From contig RKRX01000220.1 in NCBI GenBank assembly GCA_007571185.1, positions 1 through 6,021 on the forward strand: a DNA stretch of 6,021 nucleotides, read 5' to 3'. Position numbers and translations under genes: made by a program. The notes beneath the pieces were generated by a model. It saw only the letters and a list, made by a program, of their open reading frames with translations. It was not told where the DNA came from and did no database searches. Every line of letters begins with the position of its first letter. Position 1 is the first letter of the stretch. The stretch is from Oceanicaulis sp. GTDB lineage: Bacteria > Pseudomonadota > Alphaproteobacteria > Caulobacterales > Maricaulaceae. This document shows, piece after piece, positions 1-5,904 of the stretch.

Positions 1-1039
1 GCCGGAACATATCCAGGGCTTCAGCATCAGTGGCCGAACGATACTCCGCCCGGCCCACATCGCACAGGAAAGCGTGTTCGGGGCCAATGCCGGGATAGTC
101 GAGCCCGGCGGAGATGGAATGGCCCTCGGCGATCTGACCGTCCTCGTCCTGAAGAAGATAGGTCTTGTTGCCGTGAAGAATTCCGGGGCGACCGCCATTC
201 AGGCTCGCTGCGTGATCGGGTGTGTCGAGCCCTTTACCGGCGGCTTCCACGCCGATCAGGCGCACGCTTTCATCGTCTAGAAAGGGATGGAACAGACCCA
301 TGGCGTTCGACCCGCCGCCAATACAGGCGACCGCAGCATCGGGCAAGCGTCCGATCCGCTCCAGCATCTGGGCGCGCGCCTCCCGGCCAATGACAGACTG
401 AAAATCACGAACCATGGCCGGATAGGGGTGCGGGCCCGCCACTGTGCCGATGACGTAGAACGTCTCGTCAGGACAGCTCACCCAGTCCCGCAACGCCTCA
501 TTCATGGCGTCTTTCAGCGTACCCCGACCCGAAGCGACGGTGTGAACCTTGGCGTTCAACAGGCTCATGCGGAAAACATTGGGCTTTTGACGTTCAACAT
601 CGGTGGCGCCCATGAACACGTCACAGGGCAGCCCGAATCGGGCCGCCACCGTAGCGGTGGCTACGCCATGCTGGCCGGCGCCGGTTTCAGCGATGATGCG
701 GGTCTTGCCCATGCGCCGGGCCAAAAGCACCTGGCCCAGGCAGTTATTGATTTTGTGCGCCCCGGTATGATTGAGTTCATCGCGCTTGAACCAGATCCGG
801 GCGCCGCCAAACGCTTCGGTCAGCCGTTCGGCGAAGTAAAGCGGGCTGGGACGACCTATAAAATCACGGCTAAACAGCTCGAACTCGGCGATGAATTCGG
901 GATCGCTCTTGTAGTGCTCATACGCCTGCTCAAGCGCCAGGATGCCCGGCATCAGGGTTTCGGCCACATACCGTCCGCCGAAACAGCCGAAACGGCCTTC
1001 GGAATCAGGATATCGGGAGAAAGGGCCGGTTGAGGTCAT
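1..1039 (-). CDS. trpB: Tryptophan synthase beta chain, 5' part (runs off left edge)
   Basis: The beta subunit of tryptophan synthase condenses indole with L-serine to give L-tryptophan, using pyridoxal phosphate, in the cytoplasm as an alpha2-beta2 complex. I translated the minus strand from the ATG at 1039: an open frame of 346 residues continues to the window edge, so about 50 C-terminal residues of a ~400-residue family are missing. Visible landmarks are the N-terminal [12 protein letters not shown] stretch (residues 20-31), HTGAHKINN with the PLP-binding lysine at 96, AETGAGQHG with the catalytic glutamate at 118, and the cofactor-phosphate loop GGGSNA at 241-246. The ATG overlaps the trpF stop codon in an ATGA arrangement, so translation is probably coupled to trpF. 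trpA would be expected next, outside the window. I see no lesion. The identification is secure. Confidence 0.97.
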   Translation of the reverse strand, partial: MTSTGPFSRYPDSEGRFGCFGGRYVAETLMPGILALEQAYEHYKSDPEFIAEFELFSRDFIGRPSPLYFAERLTEAFGGARIWFKRDELNHTGAHKINNCLGQVLLARRMGKTRIIAETGAGQHGVATATVAARFGLPCDVFMGATDVERQKPNVFRMSLLNAKVHTVASGRGTLKDAMNEALRDWVSCPDETFYVIGTVAGPHPYPAMVRDFQSVIGREARAQMLERIGRLPDAAVACIGGGSNAMGLFHPFLDDESVRLIGVEAAGKGLDTPDHAASLNGGRPGILHGNKTYLLQDEDGQIAEGHSISAGLDYPGIGPEHAFLCDVGRAEYRSATDAEALDMFR

Positions 1040-1716
1040 GACGTAGGCCGTGCTCGCTCCCGGAATGCGGATTTAGCCGCCGTGATGAAAGCCCTGATCT
1101 TGTCGATGGATTTTACCCCCGGGGCCATTTCCACCCCCGATACCACATCCACGCCTTCCGCTCCACTCTGCATGATCGCGGTTGACACTGTGCTCACGTT
1201 CAACCCGCCCGCCAGCAACCAGGGCTTGCCGGGATCACACCCTCTGAGCAGGGTGTAATCCCATGCTATGCCATGCCCGCCGGGGCGACAGGCGTTTCCG
1301 GGCGGGGAGGCGTCAAAGACATAGCCGTCCACATGCCGGGCATAGCCTGCAACCGGTTCAAGATCATTCGCGGTGGAAACGCCCAGAGCTTTCCAGACTG
1401 TTCCTGTCTCGGTGTAATGACGAGCGTCAAGACAGCGCATCGGGCTCTCTCCACCGTGCAGCTGGATGATGTCAGGCCGCATATGGCGGCCTGCCTCGTC
1501 CAGCAAGGTTTCATCAGGGTCCGCCAGAACGGCGACGGACAAGGCCTGACCCTTGCGCCGGGCCAAAGCTCCTGCCTGTTTCGGGCTCACATGGCGAGGG
1601 CTTTGAGGGAAAATGATGAACCCGAGATAGTCCGCGCCCGCCTCCACCGCAGCGTCAACCGCTTCGGCATCATTCAGACCACAGATTTTAACCAGGGGAG
1701 GAGATGCGCTGTTCAT
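1036..1716 (-). CDS. trpF: Phosphoribosylanthranilate isomerase
   Basis: This enzyme converts N-(5'-phosphoribosyl)anthranilate to the carboxyphenylamino-deoxyribulose phosphate in tryptophan synthesis by an Amadori rearrangement. The protein has 226 residues, the usual length for a stand-alone TrpF (beta/alpha)8 barrel. Seen in the sequence: VKICGL with the catalytic cysteine at 12, QLHGGE at 85-90, FDASPPG with the general-acid aspartate at 135, and the phosphate-binding segments PGGHG (145-149), AGGLN (169-173) and VVSGVE (191-196). The family usually has GGTG where this one has GGHG, which is a mild variation. The ATG at 1716 is the only plausible start, because an in-frame stop lies seven codons upstream. 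No good Shine-Dalgarno sequence precedes it. The gene overlaps trpB by four bases, so the two form an operon. Its promoter should lie in 1717-1820, but I see no convincing match there. Confidence 0.97.
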   Translation of the reverse strand: MNSASPPLVKICGLNDAEAVDAAVEAGADYLGFIIFPQSPRHVSPKQAGALARRKGQALSVAVLADPDETLLDEAGRHMRPDIIQLHGGESPMRCLDARHYTETGTVWKALGVSTANDLEPVAGYARHVDGYVFDASPPGNACRPGGHGIAWDYTLLRGCDPGKPWLLAGGLNVSTVSTAIMQSGAEGVDVVSGVEMAPGVKSIDKIRAFITAAKSAFRERARPTS

Positions 1717-1819
1717 GACACGCAGACTTAACGTTCAGGCGAAACCTCGCCAAGTCACGAGTGCGTGCCCGATCAGATGGGCGTCTGTTCCGCTTCTTTC
1801 CTGCGTCACTCGTGTCACC

Positions 1820-2033
1820 TGCCCGCTGGTTGACCGGGTTTTACACCCCGCTTGGACACCCATCACTGCGGGCGGGCCTCCTTGAGCCGCTGGTAGACCT
1901 GCGCGCCCCGAAGCGGGCTGTCTTTATCAATCAGGTCAAACTGTATGTTCCCCTGTTTGTTCTGCGCGGCCGGGTCGGTCCCGGCGTCGAGTAAAACCCG
2001 CACCACGGCGGGCGTTGTGCCAAACGCCGCAAA
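1820..2033. repeat. Diverged direct repeat A, left copy
   Basis: This segment matches 3541-3755 in the same orientation. It covers the C-terminal end of the ankyrin gene and about 45 bases beyond its stop. From 1884 to 2033 (offset 1722) I count about six differences by eye. The part outside the gene is more diverged, with a one-base indel. Similarity stops abruptly at 2033, where the right copy continues into the next ankyrin repeat. It is one of two repeat pairs showing a duplicated ankyrin-to-htpX module. Confidence 0.9.
1863..2033 (-). pseudogene. C-terminal remnant of an ankyrin-repeat gene
   Basis: Read on the minus strand, this fragment encodes the last repeat and C-terminal cap of an ankyrin protein: FAAFGTTPAVVRVLLDAG, then a cap ending YQRLKEARPQ and a TGA at 1865-1863. 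It corresponds almost residue for residue to the end of the intact gene at 3585-4658. The frame stays open upstream only to a TGA at 2099-2097, with no ATG in between, so it cannot be expressed as a normal protein. The upstream residues GQWTGWL faintly recall the repeat signature WTPLH, but nucleotide similarity to the intact copy ends at 2033. The 5' end was probably lost when the IS material now at 2097-2811 arrived. Confidence 0.9.
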
Positions 2034-2096
2034 CAGCCAACCTGTCCACTGGCCTTTGCGTTTTTTGCGTAAAAGTGATCGAAGTTGAGACTGTTG

Positions 2097-2405
2097 TCAT
2101 TGTTTGGTCTCAATATACATGTCTTCACGCACGCGAATGGTGAACGGAACATCGTTGATAATGAGGAACTCTATCCATTCATGACCAACGAATTCTCGGT
2201 CAGCAAGCGGCACCTTAATTGAAGATACTCCAAAGCATTTGATATAACGTTTAAGCAAATTGATACGCTGTGATGTCGAGCTATTGCCGCGATGTCTGAG
2301 GAGTATCCACATGATGGGGACTTTGAAACGAGGGGTGACGATGGCCAGAACCAGAACATGGATGTCTGTCCGGCCCAGTTTCCAGTTCGTTCTGTCCAGG
2401 GCAAG
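2097..2405 (-). pseudogene. IS4-family transposase fragment (DDE core, truncated at both ends)
   Basis: The frame open from 2432 to 2097 (111 codons) carries, from about residue 10, a run typical of IS4-family DDE transposases. It contains LALDRTNWKLG with the first catalytic aspartate at residue 13, HVLVLAIV, a MWILL..RGNS stretch at 41-51, and LADREFVGHEW with the second catalytic aspartate at 78, followed by PFTIRVRE. Full-length members run to roughly 350-450 residues. Here the N-terminal third is absent, and so is the C-terminal third with the YREK-type glutamate. A TGA ends the frame 63 bases from the ankyrin remnant. It cannot be active. The family assignment rests on my memory of the consensus around the two aspartates. 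Confidence 0.82.
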
Positions 2406-2561
2406 AAATCTTGGTCCCCTGAGATTGAGCACACGTCACGATACACGTCTCTTTTGCCACGAAAGGCGAAAACCTCTTCATACCCGGTGACGAAACGCTC
2501 AGAACGGTCACTTCCAAGCCCAAATACGGGAAAGATTTTTCCATGAGTCGTGTACCTTGAC
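2406..2561 (-). other. Unassigned sequence between the two transposase fragments
   Basis: No gene can be called here. On the minus strand, one phase is open from 2566 through this piece (after a TGA at 2569-2567) and reads FGLGSDRSERFVTGYEE, then VFAFRGKRDVYRDV. Another phase begins with an ATG at 2544 and reads MEKSFPYLGLEVTVL. The first has the more protein-like codon pattern, so this may be a fragment of a third gene or a scrambled part of the IS5 element. I recognise neither. Confidence 0.35.
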
Positions 2562-2811
2562 CCAGCTCAACCGATCGCGAATGTAAAACTCCATCTGCGC
2601 ATCGCTCACATTATGCAATGAGGCCAAAACTCGCACCTTGAACATCACCACGGGGTCATAAGGGGCCGACCTCCCTTCGAGCCGTCCGCATAATCAAGAG
2701 CCTTGACCAGAACCAAAATCAATGTGACGCTCAAAAGCCTCAAGCGGGTTCCCCGTCCCAGACAATCGCGCAAGATGGTCCTCCAAATCAAACAAACTAG
2801 CCATTTTTCAT
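2562..2811 (-). pseudogene. IS5-family transposase N-terminal fragment, frameshifted
   Basis: The minus strand shows the N-terminal part of an IS5-family transposase in pieces. The first piece is MASLFDLEDHLARLSG from 2804 through HIDFGSGQ, ending at a TGA (2696-2694). A second phase then carries ALDYADGSKGGRP. The first phase resumes with YDPVVMFK, VLASLHNVSDAQMEF and YIRDRLSW, ending near 2562. The family consensus runs through these blocks in this order, so at least two frameshifts and probably a small deletion have occurred. A strong Shine-Dalgarno (GGAAGGAGG, 2828-2820) lies eight bases before an ATG at 2811, which reads MKNG then stop. One A fewer in the A-run would give MKMASLFDL, so a run slip probably broke the original start. 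The catalytic DDE core is absent. Confidence 0.8.
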
Positions 2812-2819
2812 CGCAAAAT

Positions 2820-2828
2820 CCTCCTTCC
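2820..2828 (-). promoter_or_regulatory. Shine-Dalgarno of the decayed IS5-family transposase
   Basis: GGAAGGAGG on the minus strand, eight bases before the ATG at 2811, is a near-perfect anti-16S match. It marks 2811 as the original transposase start, although the frame from that ATG now stops after four codons because of one extra A in the following run. Confidence 0.6.
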
Positions 2829-2853
2829 AAAGGGCAAAACCATGAATCACGTA

Positions 2854-2882
2854 TTGACAATGAAAGCAAATAGGTTTTTAGG
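2854..2882 (+). promoter_or_regulatory. Possible sigma-70 promoter for the chimeric gene
   Basis: A perfect TTGACA (2854-2859) is followed after 17 bases by TTTAGG (2877-2882), a poor -10 with three of six matches. It lies 48 bases before the start of the chimeric gene, in the segment where the left copy departs from the htpX upstream region. It could have replaced the lost native promoter. The assignment rests on one good hexamer only. Confidence 0.3.
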
Positions 2883-2888
2883 AGCGTC

Positions 2889-3083
2889 CAAATGGGCAAA
2901 CCGGCGCAACCAAACGGATATTCACTTTCATGACGGCCAACACACTTCGCACTTTCATGCTTCTGGCAGCCTTGAGCGGGCTGTTCATCACCATAGGTTA
3001 TCTGATCGGCGGCTCAGCCGGCGCCACACTGGCGCTGATTGTCGCTGCGGTGATGAATGTGTTCGCCTATTGGAATTCTGATA
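2889..3083. repeat. Direct repeat B, left copy (htpX leader and first 51 codons)
   Basis: This segment aligns without gaps with 5042-5236 at offset 2153. It spans about 41 bases before the ATG and the first 51 codons of htpX. Within the coding part I count about eight differences in 154 bases by eye, half of them silent. Similarity ends at the GATA at 3080-3083. Shorter shared words (CCAT, ACGTATT at 2840-2855 versus 5025-5038) suggest the match once extended further left, interrupted by indels. Confidence 0.92.
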
Positions 3084-3550
3084 GGATTGATTGTCATGAA
3101 GGCGGCGAGGCTGGCTCACCGCCCGGGCAACATGGAGATTCTGTCACCACCCCTCGCGACCGCAAGGCCGTACCCACCAAAGCCGCGAAAGCGGCGGCGG
3201 CAACCGCCAAGTCGGCGGCCTCAGTCGACATTTATTCACAACTTGATAGCCTTGAGGCAACTGTCAAGACGAAAGCCGATCACGGCGTGAGTATCGAGAA
3301 AGTTGGGGATTCCTACAGTGTCTCCGACTGGGCCGGCTCGCCGACCGGCAAGTCGCCGAGCCACATTCTACACCGCGGCGGTGAGCGTGTGGGCCTTGCT
3401 TTTGTTGTAGGACGCAATGAGCAAGGCAAGTCGCGCCTGTTCTGTGGGCAAATGAACGACCGCACGGTTGTTTGTCAGCAAGGCGCGCGCATGGAAGAGG
3501 TGAAAGTCACGACCGCCAAGCACATTGATCGGCTAGCCGATGCCCGCTGA
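2930..3550 (+). CDS. Chimeric membrane protein: HtpX N-terminal anchor fused to an unknown domain
   Basis: This gene encodes 206 residues and starts at the same ATG context as htpX at 5083. Residues 1-52 are nearly identical to HtpX and hold both N-terminal membrane helices (about 7-25 and 30-47). After YWNSDRI the similarity ends and the HEXXH protease domain is absent, so it cannot be a protease. What follows is a Gly/Pro-rich stretch (58-68), a basic Ala/Lys-rich linker (79-97) and a possibly folded domain (about 98-206) with YSQLDSLEATVK, GLAFVVGRN and two cysteines at 172 and 182. I recognise no family in that part. If the topology follows HtpX, the new domain faces the cytoplasm. The gene converges on the ankyrin gene with 34 bases between their stops. 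It most likely arose from a duplicated, truncated htpX. Whether it is expressed is unknown; the intact frame of about 150 codons after the junction favours a real gene. Confidence 0.65.
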   Translation: MTANTLRTFMLLAALSGLFITIGYLIGGSAGATLALIVAAVMNVFAYWNSDRIDCHEGGEAGSPPGQHGDSVTTPRDRKAVPTKAAKAAAATAKSAASVDIYSQLDSLEATVKTKADHGVSIEKVGDSYSVSDWAGSPTGKSPSHILHRGGERVGLAFVVGRNEQGKSRLFCGQMNDRTVVCQQGARMEEVKVTTAKHIDRLADAR

Positions 3551-3755
3551 TTGGCCGGATCGTACACCCCGCCTGGGACAACCCTCACTCTGGACGAGCT
3601 TCCTTGAGCCGCTGGTAGACCTGCGCGCCCCGAAGCGGGCTGTCTTTATCAATCAGGTCAAACGGTATGTTCCCCTGTTTGTCCTGCGCGGCCGGGTCGG
3701 CCCCGGCGTCGAGCAAAACCCGCACCACGGCGGGCGTTGTGCTGAACGCCGCAAA
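3541..3755. repeat. Diverged direct repeat A, right copy
   Basis: This is the counterpart of 1820-2033. It begins just before the stop codon of the chimeric gene, which places one edge of the duplicated unit at the end of that gene, and runs into the last complete ankyrin repeat. Confidence 0.9.
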
Positions 3756-4658
3756 ATGAAGCGGGGTCGCGCCATGCTCGTCGTCGCGCGCATCAAGGTC
3801 AGCGCCGGCATCAAGCAAAACCTCAACCACGGCAGGCGTTGTGCTGAACGCGGCAAAGTGAAGCGGGGTGAACCCATCTTCGGCGCGCGCGCCAAGGTCA
3901 GCGCCGGCGTCGAGCAAAACCCGCACCACGGCCGGGGTTGCACTGTTTGCCGCCGCCACATGAAGCGGGGTCCATTCGCCTCCGGCTCGCGCCTCAATAT
4001 CAGCGCCAGCATTGAGCAGGGCCTCAGCCATGGCGGGGATTGTGCTGAACGCTGCGGTCCGATGAAGCGGGGTCCAGCCGTCCTCATCCCGCGCCTGCGT
4101 ATCCGCCCCGGCGTCAAGCAAAATCTGCACCACGGCGGGGGCGGCGCTGTCCACCGCCAGGTGAAGCGGGGCCAGGTTATCGCCGTCCCGTGCTTCAGTA
4201 GCGGCCCCAGCGCTGACCAAAACCTCAACCAAGGCCGGCGTTTTGTTATGCCTGACTGCGTGATGAAGCGGCGTGGAGCCCTGCTCGTCCCGCGCTTCGA
4301 GATCGGCCCCGGCATCAAGCAAAACCTGCACCACGGCGGGGATCGTGCTGCTTGTCGCCGCTCGGTGAAGCGGCGTGGAGTCATTGCCGGCGCGCGCGCC
4401 GGGGTCGGCCCCGGCATCGAGCAAGGCCTTAACTACGGCCGGGGTCGTGCTGAACGCCGCCGCCAGATGAAGCGGCGTGGAACCGTACTCGGCGGTTCGC
4501 GCCTCAAGGTCGGCCCCAGCGTTCAGGCATCGGCGGATATCGTCAGCGGCGGCGGTCTTGAAAAAAACCCATGTGTTCCAATCGTTGCAATCGGCCGCAG
4601 CCGCCATGCCGCCGGACACAAGCAAGGTCAGTGCGGCAAGGGCAGGTTTCATAAACAT
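3585..4658 (-). CDS. Exported ankyrin-repeat protein
   Basis: This is a protein of 357 residues with a probable signal peptide: MFMK, a hydrophobic core ALAALTLLVSGGMA, and an AAA|AD-type cleavage site near residue 21. It is therefore likely periplasmic or secreted. A short N-terminal cap (CNDWNTWVFFKTA, with cysteines at 24 and 45) precedes eight ankyrin repeats of about 33-34 residues (61-328), each of the form TPLHxAA...PAVVxxLLDAGAD. A C-terminal cap (GNIPFDLI to YQRLKEARPE) follows. Such proteins bind other proteins; the partner is unknown. I prefer the ATG at 4658, which AAGGA precedes by five bases and which puts the signal peptide at the N-terminus. A start at 4721 would add 21 residues, and 4652 is also possible. 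The last two repeats are especially alike in DNA, suggesting recent internal duplication. DUF1674 lies upstream on the same strand, 137 bases away. A second, broken copy exists at 1863-2033. Confidence 0.93.
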   Translation of the reverse strand: MFMKPALAALTLLVSGGMAAAADCNDWNTWVFFKTAAADDIRRCLNAGADLEARTAEYGSTPLHLAAAFSTTPAVVKALLDAGADPGARAGNDSTPLHRAATSSTIPAVVQVLLDAGADLEARDEQGSTPLHHAVRHNKTPALVEVLVSAGAATEARDGDNLAPLHLAVDSAAPAVVQILLDAGADTQARDEDGWTPLHRTAAFSTIPAMAEALLNAGADIEARAGGEWTPLHVAAANSATPAVVRVLLDAGADLGARAEDGFTPLHFAAFSTTPAVVEVLLDAGADLDARDDEHGATPLHFAAFSTTPAVVRVLLDAGADPAAQDKQGNIPFDLIDKDSPLRGAQVYQRLKEARPE

Positions 4659-4795
4659 AGCGATCCTTGTCTTCAGGCCATCAACCCGATCAGGCGGCAA
4701 ACTGTTCAAACCATCCGACATGCTACGAGTTCAACCTTGAGAAATCAACCCCTCTGATTTTTATGATTGACTGCGGCGGTCATCGAACCAGGCCC

Positions 4796-4999
4796 CTAGA
4801 AATCACAGGCGATGCCTTTCTTCTCCCAATCGCCGAAACGAGTGGGTTCGGGCCCTTTGGGACCTCCCAGCTCCCTGGCCGGCGCTGTCTGTTCATCCGC
4901 TTTGCGCCGTCGTTCCTCCGCTTCGGCCAGCGCCCGTTTCGCCGCCTCGCTGAGAGATTTGCGTACAGCGGTTTGAGCCGGGATGTTTGCATTACTCAT
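4796..4999 (-). CDS. DUF1674 protein (SDHAF4-like succinate dehydrogenase assembly factor)
   Basis: This is a 67-residue soluble protein. The N-terminal half is an Ala/Glu/Arg/Lys-rich, probably helical and disordered segment ([20 protein letters not shown], 17-36). The C-terminus carries the family signature [18 protein letters not shown] followed by a terminal DF. In mitochondria the homologue SDHAF4/Sdh8 binds the flavinated SdhA subunit and aids assembly of succinate dehydrogenase. The same role in bacteria is inferred, not shown. I chose the ATG at 4999 because AAAGGA precedes it by nine bases. An upstream in-frame ATG at 5062 would add 21 residues unlike the family. It is divergent from htpX with an 83-base gap, an arrangement that fits the frequent neighbourhood of these two genes in alphaproteobacteria as I recall it. 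Confidence 0.9.
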   Translation of the reverse strand: MSNANIPAQTAVRKSLSEAAKRALAEAEERRRKADEQTAPARELGGPKGPEPTRFGDWEKKGIACDF

Positions 5000-5001
5000 A
5001 T

Positions 5002-5030
5002 CTTGCAGTCCTTTATCCGCACACCCATCT
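5002..5030 (+). promoter_or_regulatory. Candidate heat-shock (sigma-32/RpoH) promoter for htpX
   Basis: CTTGCA (5002-5007) and ACCCATCT (5023-5030), 15 bases apart, resemble the RpoH consensus CTTGAA and CCCCATNT with one mismatch in each. A start site near 5037 would leave a leader of about 46 bases before htpX. The -35 lies between the start codon and the Shine-Dalgarno of the divergent DUF1674 gene. An alternative is a housekeeping promoter using TATTAT at 5035-5040, which has only a weak -35 (TTTATC, 5012-5017). Confidence 0.45.
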
Positions 5031-5041
5031 GACGTATTATG

Positions 5042-5236
5042 CAAATGCACAAACCGGTGCAACCAGACGGATCTTCACTTTCATGACGGCCAACACACTT
5101 CGCACTTTCATGCTTCTGGCGGCCTTGAGCGGGCTGTTCATCACCATAGGTTATCTGATCGGCGGTCCCGCCGGCGCCACGCTGGCGCTGGTCGTCGCTG
5201 CGGTGATGAATGTGTTCGCCTATTGGAATTCCGATA
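5042..5236. repeat. Direct repeat B, right copy
   Basis: This is the counterpart of 2889-3083. It comprises the immediate htpX leader and its first 51 codons. In this copy the reading frame continues into the complete protease domain. Confidence 0.92.
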
Positions 5237-5904
5237 AAATAGTGCTGCGCATGCACGGCGCGCGTGAGATCACCCCTGATGAGCGCCACCCCGCCCTGCA
5301 TCAATATGCCGCCGACACGGCCGGTCTGGCCAGGCGCGCCGGCATGCCAGCCCCGCGCATTTATGTGATCGACACGCCCCAGCCCAATGCCTTCGCCACC
5401 GGTCGAGACCCTGATAACGCCGCTGTGGCCGCCACCACCGGGCTGCTCGCCAATCTTGACCGGGAAGAGGTGATGGGGGTGATGGCCCATGAGCTGGCCC
5501 ATGTGCGCCATCGCGACACGCTGACCATGACTGTCACCGCCACCCTGGCCGGTGCAATCGGTTTCTTGGCCAATTTCGCGCTGTTTTTCGGCGGCTCGCG
5601 GGAACGGGGCGGGTTTATCGGCGCCTTGCTGCTGGCCATTCTGGCGCCCATGGCGGCTGGCTTGGTTCAGATGGCGATTTCACGCGCACGGGAATATGAG
5701 GCCGACAGGTTGAGCGCGGAGATCACCGGCAATCCCCTGTGGCTGGCCAGAGCGTTGGAAAAAATTGAGCACAGCGCCCGGCGCACGCCCAACACCGCCG
5801 CCGAGCGCAATCCCGCCACCGCCCACATGTTCATCATCAACCCGCTGAACGGACAAGGCGCGGACCCTTTGTTTTGGGAATTATACGCAAAAGTGCCATT
5901 GTGA
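5083..5904 (+). CDS. htpX: HtpX-family M48 zinc metalloprotease, C-terminus replaced
   Basis: HtpX is an inner-membrane zinc protease with its active site in the cytoplasm; it takes part in quality control of membrane proteins. The 273 residues contain two N-terminal membrane helices (about 7-25 and 30-47), a peptidase region with HELAH at 136-140 (zinc ligands H136 and H140, catalytic E137), two more hydrophobic segments (about 149-170 and 178-199), and EYEAD at 204-208, where E204 is the expected third zinc ligand. The family then continues after an LF pair with a segment like THPxTxxRIxxL. Here residues 264-273 read [10 protein letters not shown] and stop. The last ~20-35 family residues are missing, apparently because a mobile element joins near 5875. 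Activity is uncertain: the zinc site is complete but the tail is not. I start at ATG 5083 because the 32-codon upstream extension is untypical and the duplicated copy shares this ATG. No strong Shine-Dalgarno is visible. Confidence 0.92.
   Translation: MTANTLRTFMLLAALSGLFITIGYLIGGPAGATLALVVAAVMNVFAYWNSDKIVLRMHGAREITPDERHPALHQYAADTAGLARRAGMPAPRIYVIDTPQPNAFATGRDPDNAAVAATTGLLANLDREEVMGVMAHELAHVRHRDTLTMTVTATLAGAIGFLANFALFFGGSRERGGFIGALLLAILAPMAAGLVQMAISRAREYEADRLSAEITGNPLWLARALEKIEHSARRTPNTAAERNPATAHMFIINPLNGQGADPLFWELYAKVPL

Larger units (their letters stand above)
2035..2888. other. Gene-poor island of decayed mobile DNA
   Basis: This stretch of about 850 bases is visibly richer in A+T than its neighbours and contains no intact gene. 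It holds an IS4-family transposase fragment (2097-2405), an unassigned piece (about 2406-2561) and an IS5-family transposase fragment (2562-2811), all on the minus strand. By comparison with the right-hand module, it sits where the 5' part of the ankyrin gene and the whole DUF1674 gene should be. Short open frames in other phases here show no family signature. Confidence 0.75.

Noticed and set aside
287..1033. Plus-strand open frame of 248 codons
   Set aside because: It is the antisense shadow of trpB, whose minus-strand translation has the whole set of conserved motifs.
1273..1731. Plus-strand open frame of 152 codons
   Set aside because: It is antisense to trpF, and its product has no recognisable features.
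1756..1814. Inverted pair CACGAGTG and CACTCGTG between trpF and the ankyrin remnant
   Set aside because: The arms are only eight bases and 43 bases apart, with no T-run, so a terminator or operator call is not justified.
2281..2544. Minus-strand frame starting MEKSFPYLGLEV
   Set aside because: It overlaps the IS4 core in another phase, degenerates into Pro/Ser/His-rich sequence and has no Shine-Dalgarno; probably chance.
3700..4500. Regular ~100-base direct repeats resembling an array
   Set aside because: They are codons of ankyrin repeats in a single frame, with no constant repeat plus unique spacer structure; not a CRISPR.
3540..4757. Plus-strand open frame of 405 codons covering the ankyrin gene
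   Set aside because: It is antisense to a clear signal-peptide and ankyrin-repeat frame. The repeated codon pattern of G+C-rich ankyrin DNA keeps the opposite strand open, and the translation has no family signature.
4987..5082. 32-codon upstream extension of htpX
   Set aside because: It would overlap the promoter region and DUF1674 start, adds residues not typical of HtpX, and only the ATG at 5083 is common to both copies with family-like sequence after it.
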